Shown here piece by piece: positions 20,069-30,900 of a stretch of 64,000 nucleotides of DNA. The position numbers and the translations under genes were made by a program. The notes below the pieces were generated by a model, which saw nothing but the letters and a program-made list of their open reading frames with translations, searched no databases and was not told where the DNA came from. This stretch comes from Phascolarctos cinereus (lineage: Eukaryota > Chordata > Mammalia > Diprotodontia > Phascolarctidae), in NCBI RefSeq assembly GCF_002099425.1, contig NW_018344254.1, positions 1,589,001 through 1,653,000 on the forward strand, written 5' to 3'. Each line of letters opens with the position of its first letter. Position 1 is the stretch's first letter.

Positions 20069-20334
20069 AAAGAGGAAAAGGAATATATTCAGAAATGTGT
20101 ATAATATAAAACCAATAATAATATCACTAAAAAGATTTAGATGTTTTTAAAATCTAATTTTGAAAAAGATGAGATTTCAAGGGATCATTTGGGGATTTTT
20201 GGAAGTCTTGTGCAATATTGCAAATACGGGCCAATCCATTCTCTTTCTCCTGTCTAATTCTGGGCCCCACTCAACATCCACCTGCATGGATTGGAAAGAA
20301 TGTTGAACTTGAGGCCATAGGTGGAATTTTGCAT

Positions 20335-20640
20335 CCAGTTCTGCAACCTGCAAAGCAAAGATTAAATTTAACAGGAATAAATGTTAAGTCTTACACTTGG
20401 CTTCCAAAAATTCAATGCCTAAGTACCAGGTGGGAGAGGTGTGAGTAGAAAACAGATGATGTGGATAAGATCTGAGAATTTTCATGGAATCCAAGCTCAA
20501 CAGGAGACAAATGACAGATAGTAGTGCAGAGAGAATAAAACAATGTGATTCTGTGCCTCGTTAATGGAGATAGAGTGTGCAGAAGGAGGGAGGAAGTAGC
20601 CACACTGTGCCCTGTTCTAAGAAAACAACATTGAAAGAAT
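20335..20640 (+). mobile_element. CR1/L3 ORF2 C-terminal fragment
   Basis: 'aaatgttaagtcttacacttg' region (20379-20399), 'ccaagctcaacaggagac', 'gtagtgcagagagaata'. Matches L3 downstream of the RT. Confidence 0.6.
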
Positions 20641-20769
20641 TATGCTCTGGTGTGTGTATAATATTTTAGACCGGATATAGACAAAATATTAGAGACCAGG
20701 AGGAGGAGGAGAAAAGTGGGGGCCAAGCCATATAGACATCATTTGCAGGATCTGGACTGCTAGACTTGG

Positions 20770-20955
20770 AGGCAAGAGATATGTAGGTTCAGTTCCATGG
20801 ACATGGGCAAAACCGATGCACTCTGAGCCTCAGATATACATATACATATATATATATACATTATATATATGGAGAGAGAGAGAGAGAGAGAGACAGAGAT
20901 ACAGAGACAGAGAGACAGAGACAGAGAGACAGAGATAGAGACAGAGAGAGAAAGT
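20770..20955 (+). repeat. MIR head followed by (TA)n and (GA)n microsatellites
   Basis: 20770-20832 resembles a MIR 5' part; 20833-20868 is TA/CA rich; 20869-20955 is GA/GACAGA. Confidence 0.75.
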
Positions 20956-21599
20956 ACCATAGAAGGTAACTTGTCCTCCCATAGGTTTAGGGGGACATAT
21001 GCACGACTGCTCCTACGACTACAGCTCCTGAGTCCCTACCAGTGTTCTTCCTATTGACAATAAGCCAGTAGACACAATTAGGTCATGGCGAAGACGTAAG
21101 AGTATAGTAAAGTTCGTGGCATAAATGTATAGTAACATAAATAGTAAGTAAGTAATAGTAACTTAAACATTTCCCCCATGAACCTGGGATCCACATTCCC
21201 CTAAACACACACACAATCTAGGAGAGGACTTAGCACCAATGTATACTACACTGGCAGTGAAGGACACACAGGTAGCACATGCAGCCAAGGTAACTGACAA
21301 TCCCAGAACTGTAGAGCTTCGGTGATCTTTCTCCTCACTAGAGCCCGACAAATCTCCCTCCCACATTCAGTATCTCTGCTGGGTTTCCAGCCGAGGTCCC
21401 GGACTCTGCTCCTCTCCCTAGCTCTCTGTTGGGTCCACGACCAGTTCTCTTTTCTGCTGCCGGAAGTCTCACTCATCAAAGCTACTTTCTCCTTCCAGTG
21501 ATTGAGTCTCTGCATCCATGTTTGTTTAGGTGTATGTTTCTGCCCCCTCAACTATTCCTCCTCAAACTTTCTCAATCTGACTCTAACTGCTGGGTATCG
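20956..21599. other. Unassigned; possible old LTR
   Basis: No match to the SINE, LINE or MITE families recognised here. GC-rich middle and AT-rich flank (tandem 'atagtaa' words at 21105-21165) could be an LTR fossil on the minus strand, but I see no paired signals. Two overlapping minus frames are not convincing genes. Confidence 0.3.
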
Positions 21600-21728
21600 C
21601 CATCTAAGCTCAGTAGGGCACGCTAGCCATCTTTAAGAATACGGAGGCAGAGCTAGACGTGTTCTGTTTGGCCCAAGATGACAGAGACAGGAGCAATGGT
21701 GGAAAGCTGAAAAGACCCTTATTGAGGC
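21600..21728 (+). mobile_element. CR1/L3 fragment, sister of the one at 23.8 kb
   Basis: About 125 bases ('gcccaagatgacagagacagg', 'ggaaagctgaaaagaccc') nearly repeat 23802-23928. Both share differences from the other L3 copies in the window. Confidence 0.65.
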
Positions 21729-22035
21729 TATGACCCACTGACTGGGTGAGAGGGAGGGAGAAGGGAGAAATCTCTTCATCCCCCCAAGAGTGACTCCCTC
21801 TCAGGGACTGGCTTCTTTCTAATCTCCAACTGTCTCCAGGGCTCAGTTACTTAAGTAACTGCCACAGTATGCCCAATTTGTGCTTGTCCAAAGGTGTTAC
21901 TCCCTTCTAACTCACTTAAAGGAAGTGTGTGTACCTCATAAAGGGATCATCTGGCACGATCATATTTTTACAGTTAATTTACTACTTCCTCATCAGTATT
22001 GTTTCTATGATTAAATCTTGGGTTTTCAAGGACAA
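21729..22035. other. No gene or clear repeat seen
   Basis: Nothing I can name. Confidence 0.4.
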
Positions 22036-22160
22036 ATTCATTATATATAAATATTATAAATGAATACACATATAAACTTTATATATGTGTATATATTTAC
22101 ACATATATGTATATATATAAACTTTATACACACACACACATACACACACACACATAAAAT
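22036..22160. repeat. (TA)n / (CA)n microsatellite
   Basis: Mixed TATA and ATACAC repeats ending in two CA runs. Confidence 0.9.
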
Positions 22161-22690
22161 TCCACAAGTATTTGAAGAGCTTCTATGACACCCTGGGCAC
22201 TTGGAAGGCAAAACAGATCAGGCCACCAGACCCTTTCACAATTCTCAGCCAAGATCTTACCAAAATTTCCCTTTTTCCCAGCTCCTCTCCCAATGACTCT
22301 TTGTCTTTTCCCACTCCTGCTTGGATGCTGGCCTTACTCTCCTTCCTTCCCCACAGTTGTGAGCCCAGAGAATCTGCTCCACTCCAACCCTTGGGCCTCC
22401 TTCTCCCTTTCAGCAGTCATGGGCTCAGGCTCCTCTGGCTCCTGGGATAGAGAGTAGACATGGCTGCTCACACTCCTTCACTGACTAGGGGGTCAGTAAC
22501 TACAATACTCCCAATAAAATGGGCCCATGAGGCCTTACCATTTGCCCTGACACTGTGCTCTCCAGACACCAGGGCAATGACTCAGAGGAGCCTGGCACCT
22601 GAAACTCCTACAGTACAACTGTATGTTACAATAAAGAGCTGCAATTTACTCATCAAAAGAGTCAGTGATTTGGATTGGGAAGCATGTCCA
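22161..22690. other. Unassigned; overlapping 90-residue frames
   Basis: Pyrimidine-rich. Frames at 22172-22450 and 22185-22457 (plus) are Pro/Leu/Ser-rich with no domain; I take them as chance. Confidence 0.35.
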
Positions 22691-22699
22691 GTAGTATTC

Positions 22700-22985
22700 C
22701 CTTAGGTCAAGCTGCCCCCGCCCCTGCACCCTTCATCACTCACCTCCACAGCCAGGACACAGGGATCCCATGTTCAATCCAACAATATCTCTGTCCTTTA
22801 CAACACTACCATCCTCCCCATGGGCTTTGCCATCCATCCTGCAGAGAAACTCTCCCCTTTTGTTGTCTCCCCTGATTAGAATACGAGCCCCTTAAGAGCA
22901 GGAATTGTCTGGCTTTTATAATTTTATGTGCAGAGATTAGAACAGTGCTTGGAAAATAGTAGGAGTTCAATACAGGCTTTTGCAT
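22700..22985 (+). mobile_element. L2 3' UTR and 3' end
   Basis: 'ctcccctgattagaatacg', 'ccttaagagcaggaattgtc', 'gtgcttggaaaatagtagg'. The part before 22860 is weaker. Confidence 0.65.
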
Positions 22986-23129
22986 TCATTAGACTTGTCG
23001 GGGACCGGGAGCAGTGGTGGAAGAGAGGAGAGACAGATTCAGGCTCTGTATAAAGCAAAGGTCTCTAACAATTACATTTGTCCAGATGAGTTACAGGCTC
23101 ACTAAAGGCCTGAGAGTGAAAACTAGGTA

Positions 23130-23388
23130 AATTAGATAACATGGTACAGAATACTGGCCGTGGATTCAGGAGGATGAGTTCAAATCCTGCCCCAGACCCT
23201 TACTAGCTGTGCAGTCAGTCACCTAACCTTTTGGGGCCATGGTTTGCTCATCTGTAAAATGGGAATAATGATAGCAGCTACCTGGCAGGGTTGTTGTAAG
23301 GACTAAGTGAGATAGTCCCCGTAAAGTGCTTTGCACATCTTAAAGCGCTTCATAAATGTTCAATATTAGTTTTGCTGTTGTTACTATT
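23130..23388 (+). mobile_element. MIR, near full length
   Basis: 'gagttcaaatcctgcccc', 'tgctcatctgtaaaatgg', 'gcagggttgttgtaagg', 'aagtgctttgcacatctt'. Confidence 0.9.
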
Positions 23389-23389
23389 G

Positions 23390-24048
23390 TCAAAGATATT
23401 GGAGCAGGCATTCCTGCTGAGGGGCAGGTTAGATTAAGTGACCTCTGAAGGTCCTTCCAGCTTTGAAATTGTGTGGTTCTAGGACTTAACCTCAAGGTGG
23501 ACCTCAGTGTCCCTATTTGTGATACAGCAAACAAGAAGCATAATGTGACCTTGCCTTGATTGCATGACAGAGGGATACCTTCCAGGAGGGGGGAAGTGAG
23601 AGTCCCACTGCACTCTGCCCTGGTCTTAGCACACCTGGAGTACTGTGTTCTTTCAGCTCTGGGTGACATCGTTTAAGAAGGACATGGGTAGGGTGGAGAG
23701 AGTCCAGAAAAGGGCCACCAGGATAAGGCAGAGCCTCAAAAGCAGGTCGCATGACAATCAGTTAAAAGATCTGGGTACATTTGGCCTTCAGAAGAGGAAG
23801 CTCAGGGAGGCGTGATAGCCATCTTCAAAAATATGGAGGCCGAGCTAGATGGGTCCTGTTCGGCCCAAGATGACAGAGACAGGATCAGTGGGGGAAAGCT
23901 GAAAAGACCCTGATTGAGGCTAGATGTCAGGAAGAACTTTCAAAGAGGTAGAGCTGTCCCAGAGCGGAAGAGCCTTCCTTGAGAGGTAGTGAGCTCCCTT
24001 TCTTTGGGGGTCTTTGTACAGAGGCTGAACAATCATTTGTCAGATCCA
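23390..24048 (+). mobile_element. CR1/L3: a 3' tip followed by a second, longer copy
   Basis: 23390-23480 is an L3 3' tip ('gacctctgaaggtccttcc'). 23485-24048 is a longer L3 segment: 'agtcccactgcactctgcc', 'ctggagtactgtgttctttc', 'ggaagaactttcaaagagg', 'agaggtagtgagctccc'. The tail of the second copy is lost at an L2. Confidence 0.75.
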
Positions 24049-24054
24049 AGTCCA

Positions 24055-24430
24055 TCCACCAACATTTATTGTTATTTAGTTGTTTTCAGTTGAAAATTCC
24101 TTTTCCTGTTGTCTGGGCCAAGATGCTGGAGTGCTCTGCCATTTCCTTCTCCAGCTCATTTTACAGATGAGGAAACTGAGGCAAACAGGGTTGCAGACTT
24201 GCTCAGGGTCACACAGCTAGCAAGTGTCTAAGGCCAGATTTGAACTCAGCTATTCCTGACTTTAGGCCCAGTGTTCTATATACTGTACCACCTAACTGCC
24301 CAAACACTTATTAAGCACTTTCTACGTACCAAGCACTGGGATGCCACATCCAAGCGGAAAGACAGACTGTCCCTTCTCTCAAGGAGCTCGGATTCTAATT
24401 GGTGAAGACAACACATAGACCAAGCTAAAA
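24055..24430 (-). mobile_element. L2 3' end split by a SINE
   Basis: 'ccaccaacatttatt' at 24056 and 'aaacacttattaagcac' at 24302 are one reverse L2 3' end; it continues 'tctcaaggagctcggattc'. Confidence 0.8.
24070..24301 (-). mobile_element. SINE, MAR1-like, inserted in L2
   Basis: 'tttagttgttttcagttg', 'atttccttctccagctc', 'gaggaaactgaggcaaac', 'accacctaactgccc'. Flanks aacatttatt and aacacttatt are a likely 10-bp target-site duplication. Confidence 0.9.
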
Positions 24431-24606
24431 AAAGAGGAGGAGGGAGGGATTAGAACGGACAGCCCATACCAGCATGGCAGAAAAAGTCCATGGGAAAGTC
24501 ATGAGACGTGGCTGGCCTGAGTACCCTCCTAAAATGGAGATTCTGGGAGAAGCCACCCAAGAAAGTAAGGTGAAGGGAAGATACTCTCAATGCATGAATT
24601 CTAGGG

Positions 24607-24630
24607 CCTATTCATTCCAAAATGAATAGG
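24607..24630. repeat. Perfect 10-bp inverted repeat
   Basis: cctattcatt and aatgaatagg separated by four bases. Lies in otherwise unassigned sequence between L2 and L1. Confidence 0.7.
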
Positions 24631-24669
24631 TTTCAGGGAGAGCATCCCAAGTTCAGCCTAGAGAGGAAA

Positions 24670-25350
24670 AAAAAAAGGGGGAAATAACGAATATTGGCGG
24701 GGCTCTTGGGAAACAGGCATGTTGATCTACTGTTGGTGGCGCTGTGAATTGGTCCAATCATTGTGGAAAGCAATTTGGAACTATGTTCCAAAAGCTACTA
24801 AACTGTGTGTACCCTCTGACCTAGTGATACCACTCCTAGGATATGCCAAAGATGCTAAAGAGAAGACAGAAGAGCCCATATTTATAAAATATTCATTGAA
24901 GCAATTTTTGTGGTGGCAAAGAAATGGAGACTAAAGGAGTGCCCGTCAATTGGGAAATGGCTGAAAAAGTTACGGTATGTGAATATGATGGAGTATAATT
25001 GTGCTGTAAGAAATGTGGAAAGGGACGGTTTCAAAGAAACATGGGAAGACTTTTATGAACTGATGTCGAGGGAAGTATGTAGAACCATAAAAGTCATAAA
25101 ATCACAATACTGTAAAGGAAAAACAGCTTACAAAGGCTTAAGAACTCTGAGCAACTTCATCTGACGATGAAGAGGGCTGCCCACCTCCTGGCAGTGTGGG
25201 GAGGGCCTCGAGATGCAGAACAAACGAGACACACGTTTTCAAACATGACCCATGTTCTACTTGCCTAGACATGTGACTTTTAAGAGGTTTTTGTTTTTCT
25301 TTTTTTTCCAGTGGTAGAGAAGAAACTAAATGTGTTCCAATTGAAGAAAA
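24670..25350 (+). mobile_element. L1 LINE: ORF2 C-terminus and 3' UTR
   Basis: Frames 24719-24934 and 24910-25164 read through the L1 ORF2 end: 'LVQSLWKAIWNYVPKATKLC', 'PSDLVIPLLGYAKDAKE', 'CPSIGKWLKKLRYVNMMEYN'. These match the conserved L1 pattern (CWWxCKLVQPLWK, IPLLGIYPK, CPSxxEWI, MEYYAAI). Two frames are needed, so it is dead. The 3' UTR ends in a T-rich stretch near 25300-25350. Confidence 0.9.
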
Positions 25351-25407
25351 TAACTATATCACTTTTGTGTGATATGGTGGGGAGTTCTTTTGTGTATGGG
25401 TTAGAAT

Positions 25408-25570
25408 CAGGGATGGGGAGCCTGCAGCTTTGAGGCCACATGTGGCCTTTTGACTGAGTTCAAGTGTTACAGAACAAATCCTTTTATTGAGAGGACTTGT
25501 TCTGTGAGGTTTGGATTCAGTCCAAGGGCTGCACTTGAGGACCTAGAGGGCCGCAGTTTCCCCACCCCTG
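25408..25570. mobile_element. hAT-type MITE, 163 bp, with inverted ends
   Basis: Left end cagggatgggg and right end ccccacccctg are inverted repeats of hAT/Charlie type (CAGGGGTGGGG); similarity goes on for about 20 bases. Flanks gttagaat and gattagat could be a decayed 8-bp target duplication. Confidence 0.75.
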
Positions 25571-26310
25571 GATTAGATGGTCAGTGAAGTCTCTTCCATC
25601 TCTCAAATTCTGATTCTGTGATTCTTGAACATGTAAATAAGTTAATTAAATTCCCTGGACCTCCTCTGTAAGATGGGGGGGGGGGATTTGAGTCCCTTTG
25701 GCTCCCAAGTCAAAGATCCTACCATCCCATAAGCCCAAGGCCTACCTACTGCCTTCCTATCATATCTCATGCAAAAGTTTAAATTCCTTCCTTAGTTGGA
25801 TTTTCAGTGACCCACGACCCAAGGCTTATGCCACTTTGCTCGATGAAAAATGGCCTCTCTGCCATGGGGAGATTGAAGCTGCTGCAGAAGAAGACAAGCC
25901 AGTGCGTGGAGGAGTGGAGGGGGTTGCTAGGAGCTCTCCAGAGGGGAGAAGCCTGGAGCTCAGCTGTACCCAGCAGAGTAGGGGGGAAGAAAGTGAACAT
26001 GTGCAAGCTATTAGGTTGGAGCTAGGGGTGAAAAAACAGCTGACCTCAGCACGACAAGACCCTTATTAGGGCTTCATTAGGAAACAAATCTGTAAGTGCT
26101 GATGGGGCGCCCGGCTTCTATCCCTGAAGGAAGTTCTCGGGCATGGCTGGCGTCAGAGGGGCTTTTTAAATTATAAGCCCCAGAAGCCCAAAGGCAGGGG
26201 AGAGGAAGGCTGTTGGGGAGGATGTTTCTCCAGGCCATTGAGAAGCCAATCAGCCATGTCACTCACTCAGAAGCTTTGCAAAAGCCACAGCCCTTGGGGA
26301 TCATTAGAAT
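25571..26310. other. Unassigned, GC-richer stretch
   Basis: 25571-25625 is a CR1/MIR-type tail. The rest has no repeat I can name. A 123-residue plus frame (25698-26069) and two overlapping frames show no domain. 'cccttattagggcttcattagg' style A/T-core words near 26060 might be constrained. Confidence 0.35.
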
Positions 26311-26311
26311 C

Positions 26312-26492
26312 ATCCACGTAGAACGGCAAGGGTCCTTAAAGGTCATCATGTCCAGCTTTCCCTTCATCTTACAGAAAAGGAAACTGAGACCAGAGAAGGG
26401 AAAGAGGTCTCCCAGAGCTGGAATTAGAATTCACATCATCGAACTCCAAATCCAGCCTTCTCTTTCCAGTGTATCACACTGCCTCCCTCTTT
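26312..26492 (-). mobile_element. MIR3-like element
   Basis: 'ggtcatcatgtccagctttc', 'cagaaaaggaaactgagacc', 'tttccagtgtatcacactgc'. Confidence 0.7.
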
Positions 26493-26569
26493 TGGCTCAT
26501 CTATTTGGACTGCCATCCCAGAGTCATGCTATTACCTTATCACAGACTCTTGGCCCTAGAAGGGATCTC

Positions 26570-26702
26570 AGGGGACAGCTAGGTGGCACTGTGGATAAAG
26601 TACTGGCCCTGGAGTCAGAAGGACCCCACTTCAAATCCGGCTTCAGACACATAACACTCACTAGCTGTGTGACTCTGGGCAAGTCACTTAACCCCAACTG
26701 CG
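26570..26702 (+). mobile_element. Short RTE-type marsupial SINE (WSINE1-like)
   Basis: 'ggggacagctaggtggcac', 'ccctggagtcagaaggacc', 'cacttcaaatccggcttc', 'aagtcacttaaccccaactg', then directly a (GAAA)n tail. It lacks the CORE 'gagctggagaaggaaatgg' half of the longer SINE. Confidence 0.9.
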
Positions 26703-26854
<152 letters not shown>

Positions 26855-26857
26855 GAT

Positions 26858-27040
26858 CTAAGAATTTTTAACTTTTTGGGGAGCCTTGGATTTCTCTGGC
26901 CATCTGGGGAGACCTAAGAAACCCTTCTCCAAATCATGTTTTTAAATACATCAAATAAAATACACAAGATTACAAAGAAAGTCAAATATATTGAAATACT
27001 ATTATCAAAATTTTTTAAAAAGCTCATGATACCCAGGTCT
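26858..27040 (-). mobile_element. hAT-type MITE
   Basis: 'aaatcatgtttttaaataca', 'caaataaaatacacaagatt', 'ttgaaatactattatcaaaa'. Same family as 9427-9655. Confidence 0.75.
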
Positions 27041-27186
27041 ATGTCAACCCGTATCCCCTCTATATTATCCTTGCTAATATAAAAACGCAACATGCATGCA
27101 AAAATTAAGTGTTTTGTAAATATCTCTCAAAAGGAAAGGATTCTGGATGAGCACCAAATCGCCACCTTTTGTGTTTTGTATGGGGG

Positions 27187-27433
27187 CAGCTTAGGGGGGG
27201 TGCAGTGACTAGAGCACAGGACATGACCTTAATTCAAATCTGGCCTCAGACACTTACTAGCTTTGTGACCCTGGGCAAGTCACTTAACCCTGTTTACCTC
27301 AGTTTCCTCATCCGTAAAATGAGCTGGAGAAGGAAACGGAAACCCACTCCAGTATCTCTGCCAAGAAAACTCCAGATGGGGTCACAGAGAGTTGGAGATG
27401 ACTAAAACGACTGAATAACAAAAATAACAATAA
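27187..27433 (+). mobile_element. SINE, MAR1-like, near full length
   Basis: 'agcacaggacatgacctta', 'aattcaaatctggcctcag', 'tgagctggagaaggaaacgg', tail 'aacgactgaataac'. Confidence 0.92.
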
Positions 27434-27484
27434 ATATAGAGTTGTCCTTAATGCCAGGACAAGATCCTCATCAGTGAACAGCAC

Positions 27485-27620
27485 TCAGATTGTGGCACAG
27501 TAGAAAGAGCAGTGATTCTGCAGCCAGAGGTGTCACCTTCCTTTCTGGGTGCTAGCTTCCTCATCTGGATAATGGTGGAGTTGGAGATGCCCTCAGGGGT
27601 CTCTCTATGCAATTCAGTGC
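27485..27620 (+). mobile_element. MIR fragment
   Basis: 'ggcacagtagaaagagcag', 'gcttcctcatctggataatg'. Truncated and diverged. Confidence 0.55.
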
Positions 27621-27701
27621 CCCTGTGCTTCCCCTACCCGAACAAGGTGTCCTAGAGATTTGAGTGCATGGAAGTAAATTTGGCTGGCTAGATGCCAGCA
27701 G

Positions 27702-27930
27702 CCAGGTTGTGCACCCGATAGAGTGTTGGACTTGAGAGTCAGTCAGGAAGAGACAAATTCAAATCCTGCCTCAGACTATTAGTAGCACAAGCCTTGGTTT
27801 CCTCATCTGTAACATAGAGATAATAGCAGCCCCTCCCTCCCTCTGATGCTTATTGTAAGCATCAAGTGAGATGTAAGGCACTTTGCAAACCCTGAAGTGC
27901 TTTGTAAATGTTAGCCATGGTTGGTAGGAT
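27702..27930 (+). mobile_element. MIR, near full length
   Basis: 'attcaaatcctgcctcag', 'ggtttcctcatctgtaac', 'aggcactttgcaaaccctg', 'aagtgctttgtaaatgttag'. Confidence 0.85.
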
Positions 27931-27989
27931 GGGACGCATGATTGGAACAAGATAGGCTTGGGGCTGGGGGTGGGGGGAATATCACATTA

Positions 27990-30900
27990 TATGCTAAGCA
28001 GAACCACTCCTATGAGGAAATCCAGGAAAAATGGAGAGAAGTATGTGAGAGAGTATCTGAGTAAAGATCAACAAAGGTAGAAACAGAAACAATATTGTCA
28101 TTGGCATACATACTACAGACAACCTGGACAGAAAAAGGAAATAGATAAGGGGTGCAGAAAGCAGATCCTGAGCCTGGCATGGAGGCATGGACAGAGTCGT
28201 GATGGGAAATTCAATTACCCAAACATCTGCTGGGGTGTTCTCTGTGCCAAAAGCATAGCAGATAATCATTTCTTGGCTTGCCTTAATGATCACTTCATCC
28301 TTCAAAAGGAGGAAGAAGCAATGAGGCAAACCACCATTCTGGACCTAATTCTCCCCTAAAAAAGGAGAAACAAGTTGCTGAAATGGAAATGATGAAAACT
28401 TTAGGGGAAAGCAGCCACTCTACAGAGTTTGCAACAAAGGAGGGAAAATGTGGGAGGAATCTGATGTGTACCCCAGATTTTGAGAGAGATTCCAATAGGT
28501 GCAGAGTAGTACTCCTACAAGAGTAGTTGGCCCCCAGGAAGGACAGAAGCTCTCAAGGATGAATTTCTGAAGACACAAAGGGAAACAATTCTGATGAGGA
28601 GGAAAATGTGGTGTTGTCTAAAGAGATCAATGAGGATGCAGAGGGAAGTTACCAACCAGCTCAGATTTTAAAAGACATGTCCAGAAGGATGGAGAATGAA
28701 TAAAACAAGACACAGTCCAACAGGAGTGCCAAAAACCAAAATAAGCTAAGGCTGATGAGGAATACCAAAAGTTGGGGGAGCGGGGAGAGAGAGAGGAAGA
28801 CAGGGGGGAAGGGAAGAGCTTTAAAAGTTATACTGGGGAAAAGGAGAATCAAAGGATAGGATTGCCACCTGAGACAGATGGGAAAATGAGGGTGGTAATT
28901 CTTGAATCTCACTCTCACCAGAAGTTGTTCAAAGAGGGAAGAATATACGTATACATTTAGCTGTGTATCTATCTTACCCAATGGGGAAATAGGAGGAGAA
29001 AGCGATAAGATATATTGGGGTGATAATAAGGGAGGATGCATTAAGGGAGGCAGTGGTGAAAAACAAAAGCAATTTCAGAGAAGGGACAAGATAGAAAGAG
29101 AGAGAGAGAGAAGATTAAACAAGAAAATAAGATGGAGAGAAATAAACAGTAATCATAACTGTGAATGTGAATGGGATGAGCTCACTCATAAAATGGAAGC
29201 AGATAGCAGAAAAAATTAGAAACCAGAATTCAACAATATGTTGTTTACAAGAGACACACTTGAAACAGAAAGACACACATAGAATTAAAATAAGGGACTG
29301 AAGCAGAATTGATTATGCTCAGCCAACATAAAAAGGGCAGGGGTAGCAATCATGATCTCAAACAAAGCAAAAGCAAAAATGGACCTAATTGAAAGAGATA
29401 ATAGGAAACTACATTCTGCTAAAAGGTATGATAAGCAAAAAAAAAATTATAGCAAGTTTCTCTGATAAAGGTTTCATTTCTCAAATTTAAAAGGAACAAA
29501 AATTAAATTTATAAAATATAAGAGCCATTCCCTAACTGATAAATTCTCAAAGAATATGAATAGGCAATTTCCAGAAAAAGAAACCAAAGCTACCTATAGT
29601 CACATTAAAAATACTCTAGATCATGAATGATTAGAGAAATGTAAATTAAAATAACTCTGAAGTACTACTTCACAGCTCACATATATGACAAATGCTGGAA
29701 AGGATGAGGAAACAATACACTAATAAACTTTGGGGGGAATTATGAATTGGTCCAACCATTCTGGAGAATAATTTGGAACTATGCCCAAAGGGCTATAAAA
29801 CTATGCATACCCTTGGATCCAGCAATACCACTACTAGGTCTGTATCCCAAAGAGCTCAAAGAAAAAGGGAAAGGACCTATTTGTACAAAAATATTTATAG
29901 TAGCTCTTTTTGTAATGGCAAAGAATTGTAAATTGAGGAGATGCCCATCAATTGGGGAATGGCTGAACAGGTTGTGGCATTTAATTGTGATGGAGTACTA
30001 TAGTACCATAAGAAATGATGAACAGGATGCTTTTTAAAAAATAAACCTGAAAGACCTATATGAATTAATACAAAGTGAAATGAGCAGAACCAGGAGATCA
30101 TTGTACACGGTAACAGCAATACTGTAATGATGATCAACTGTGAAAGACTTAGCTACTCTGATCAATACAATGATCCAAGACAATTCCAAAGGACTCATGA
30201 TGAAAAATGCTATCCACTTCCAGGAAGGGAACTGAAGAAGTCAGAGTGCAGATTGCATCATAGATTTTTTCACTTTATTTTTCTTGCTTTTTTGTGATAT
30301 GGAATATATGTAATATGGAAGCATGTTTTGCATGATTTCACATGTATAGTTGATATATTGCTTGCCTTCTCAGTGGGTAGCAGAGGGCTAGGAGCAAAGA
30401 AGAGAATTTGTTAACTCATTTTTTTAAATGTTAAAAAAAAAAATTTTTAAAGAAGAATGCACCTTCCACTTATTTTAGAAGAAGAGAAATTCCAGAAGAA
30501 TTGGAAAATGATTCTTGGAACAGTGAGAGATTGTGGAGAATAGGAGAGATGCCACAGGGCTAAAAAAAGCAAATGTTGGCTTGATTTTGAGTGCAGGGAA
30601 GAGGACTGAATCTACAAACTATAAGACAATGAGCTTAATTTAAATTCTTCACAAATTCTAGAATGAATTAATAAAGGGATAGTTAGTAAACATCTAGCAA
30701 AGGAAGCAGCGATCACAAAGTCAGCATGGCTTCATCATGAACAAGTCATCTAAGACAAGCATCATTTCCTTTTTCGATAGAATTGCTAAACTGAGAGATC
30801 GGAGGATTGCTGTAGAGATGGGTTACCTGGATTTTGGCAAAACATTTGACAAAGTCACTCAGGCTTTTCTTCTGGAGAAGATGAAGCTATATGGGCTCAA

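Noticed and set aside
24719-25164. Two adjoining frames that look like a conserved protein
   Set aside because: They are the L1 ORF2 C-terminus, a transposon relic and not a host gene.
28661-29041. A 126-residue minus frame with hydrophobic stretches
   Set aside because: Antisense of the L3/L1 junction; purine-rich sense strand gives Leu/Ser/Pro-rich antisense by composition.
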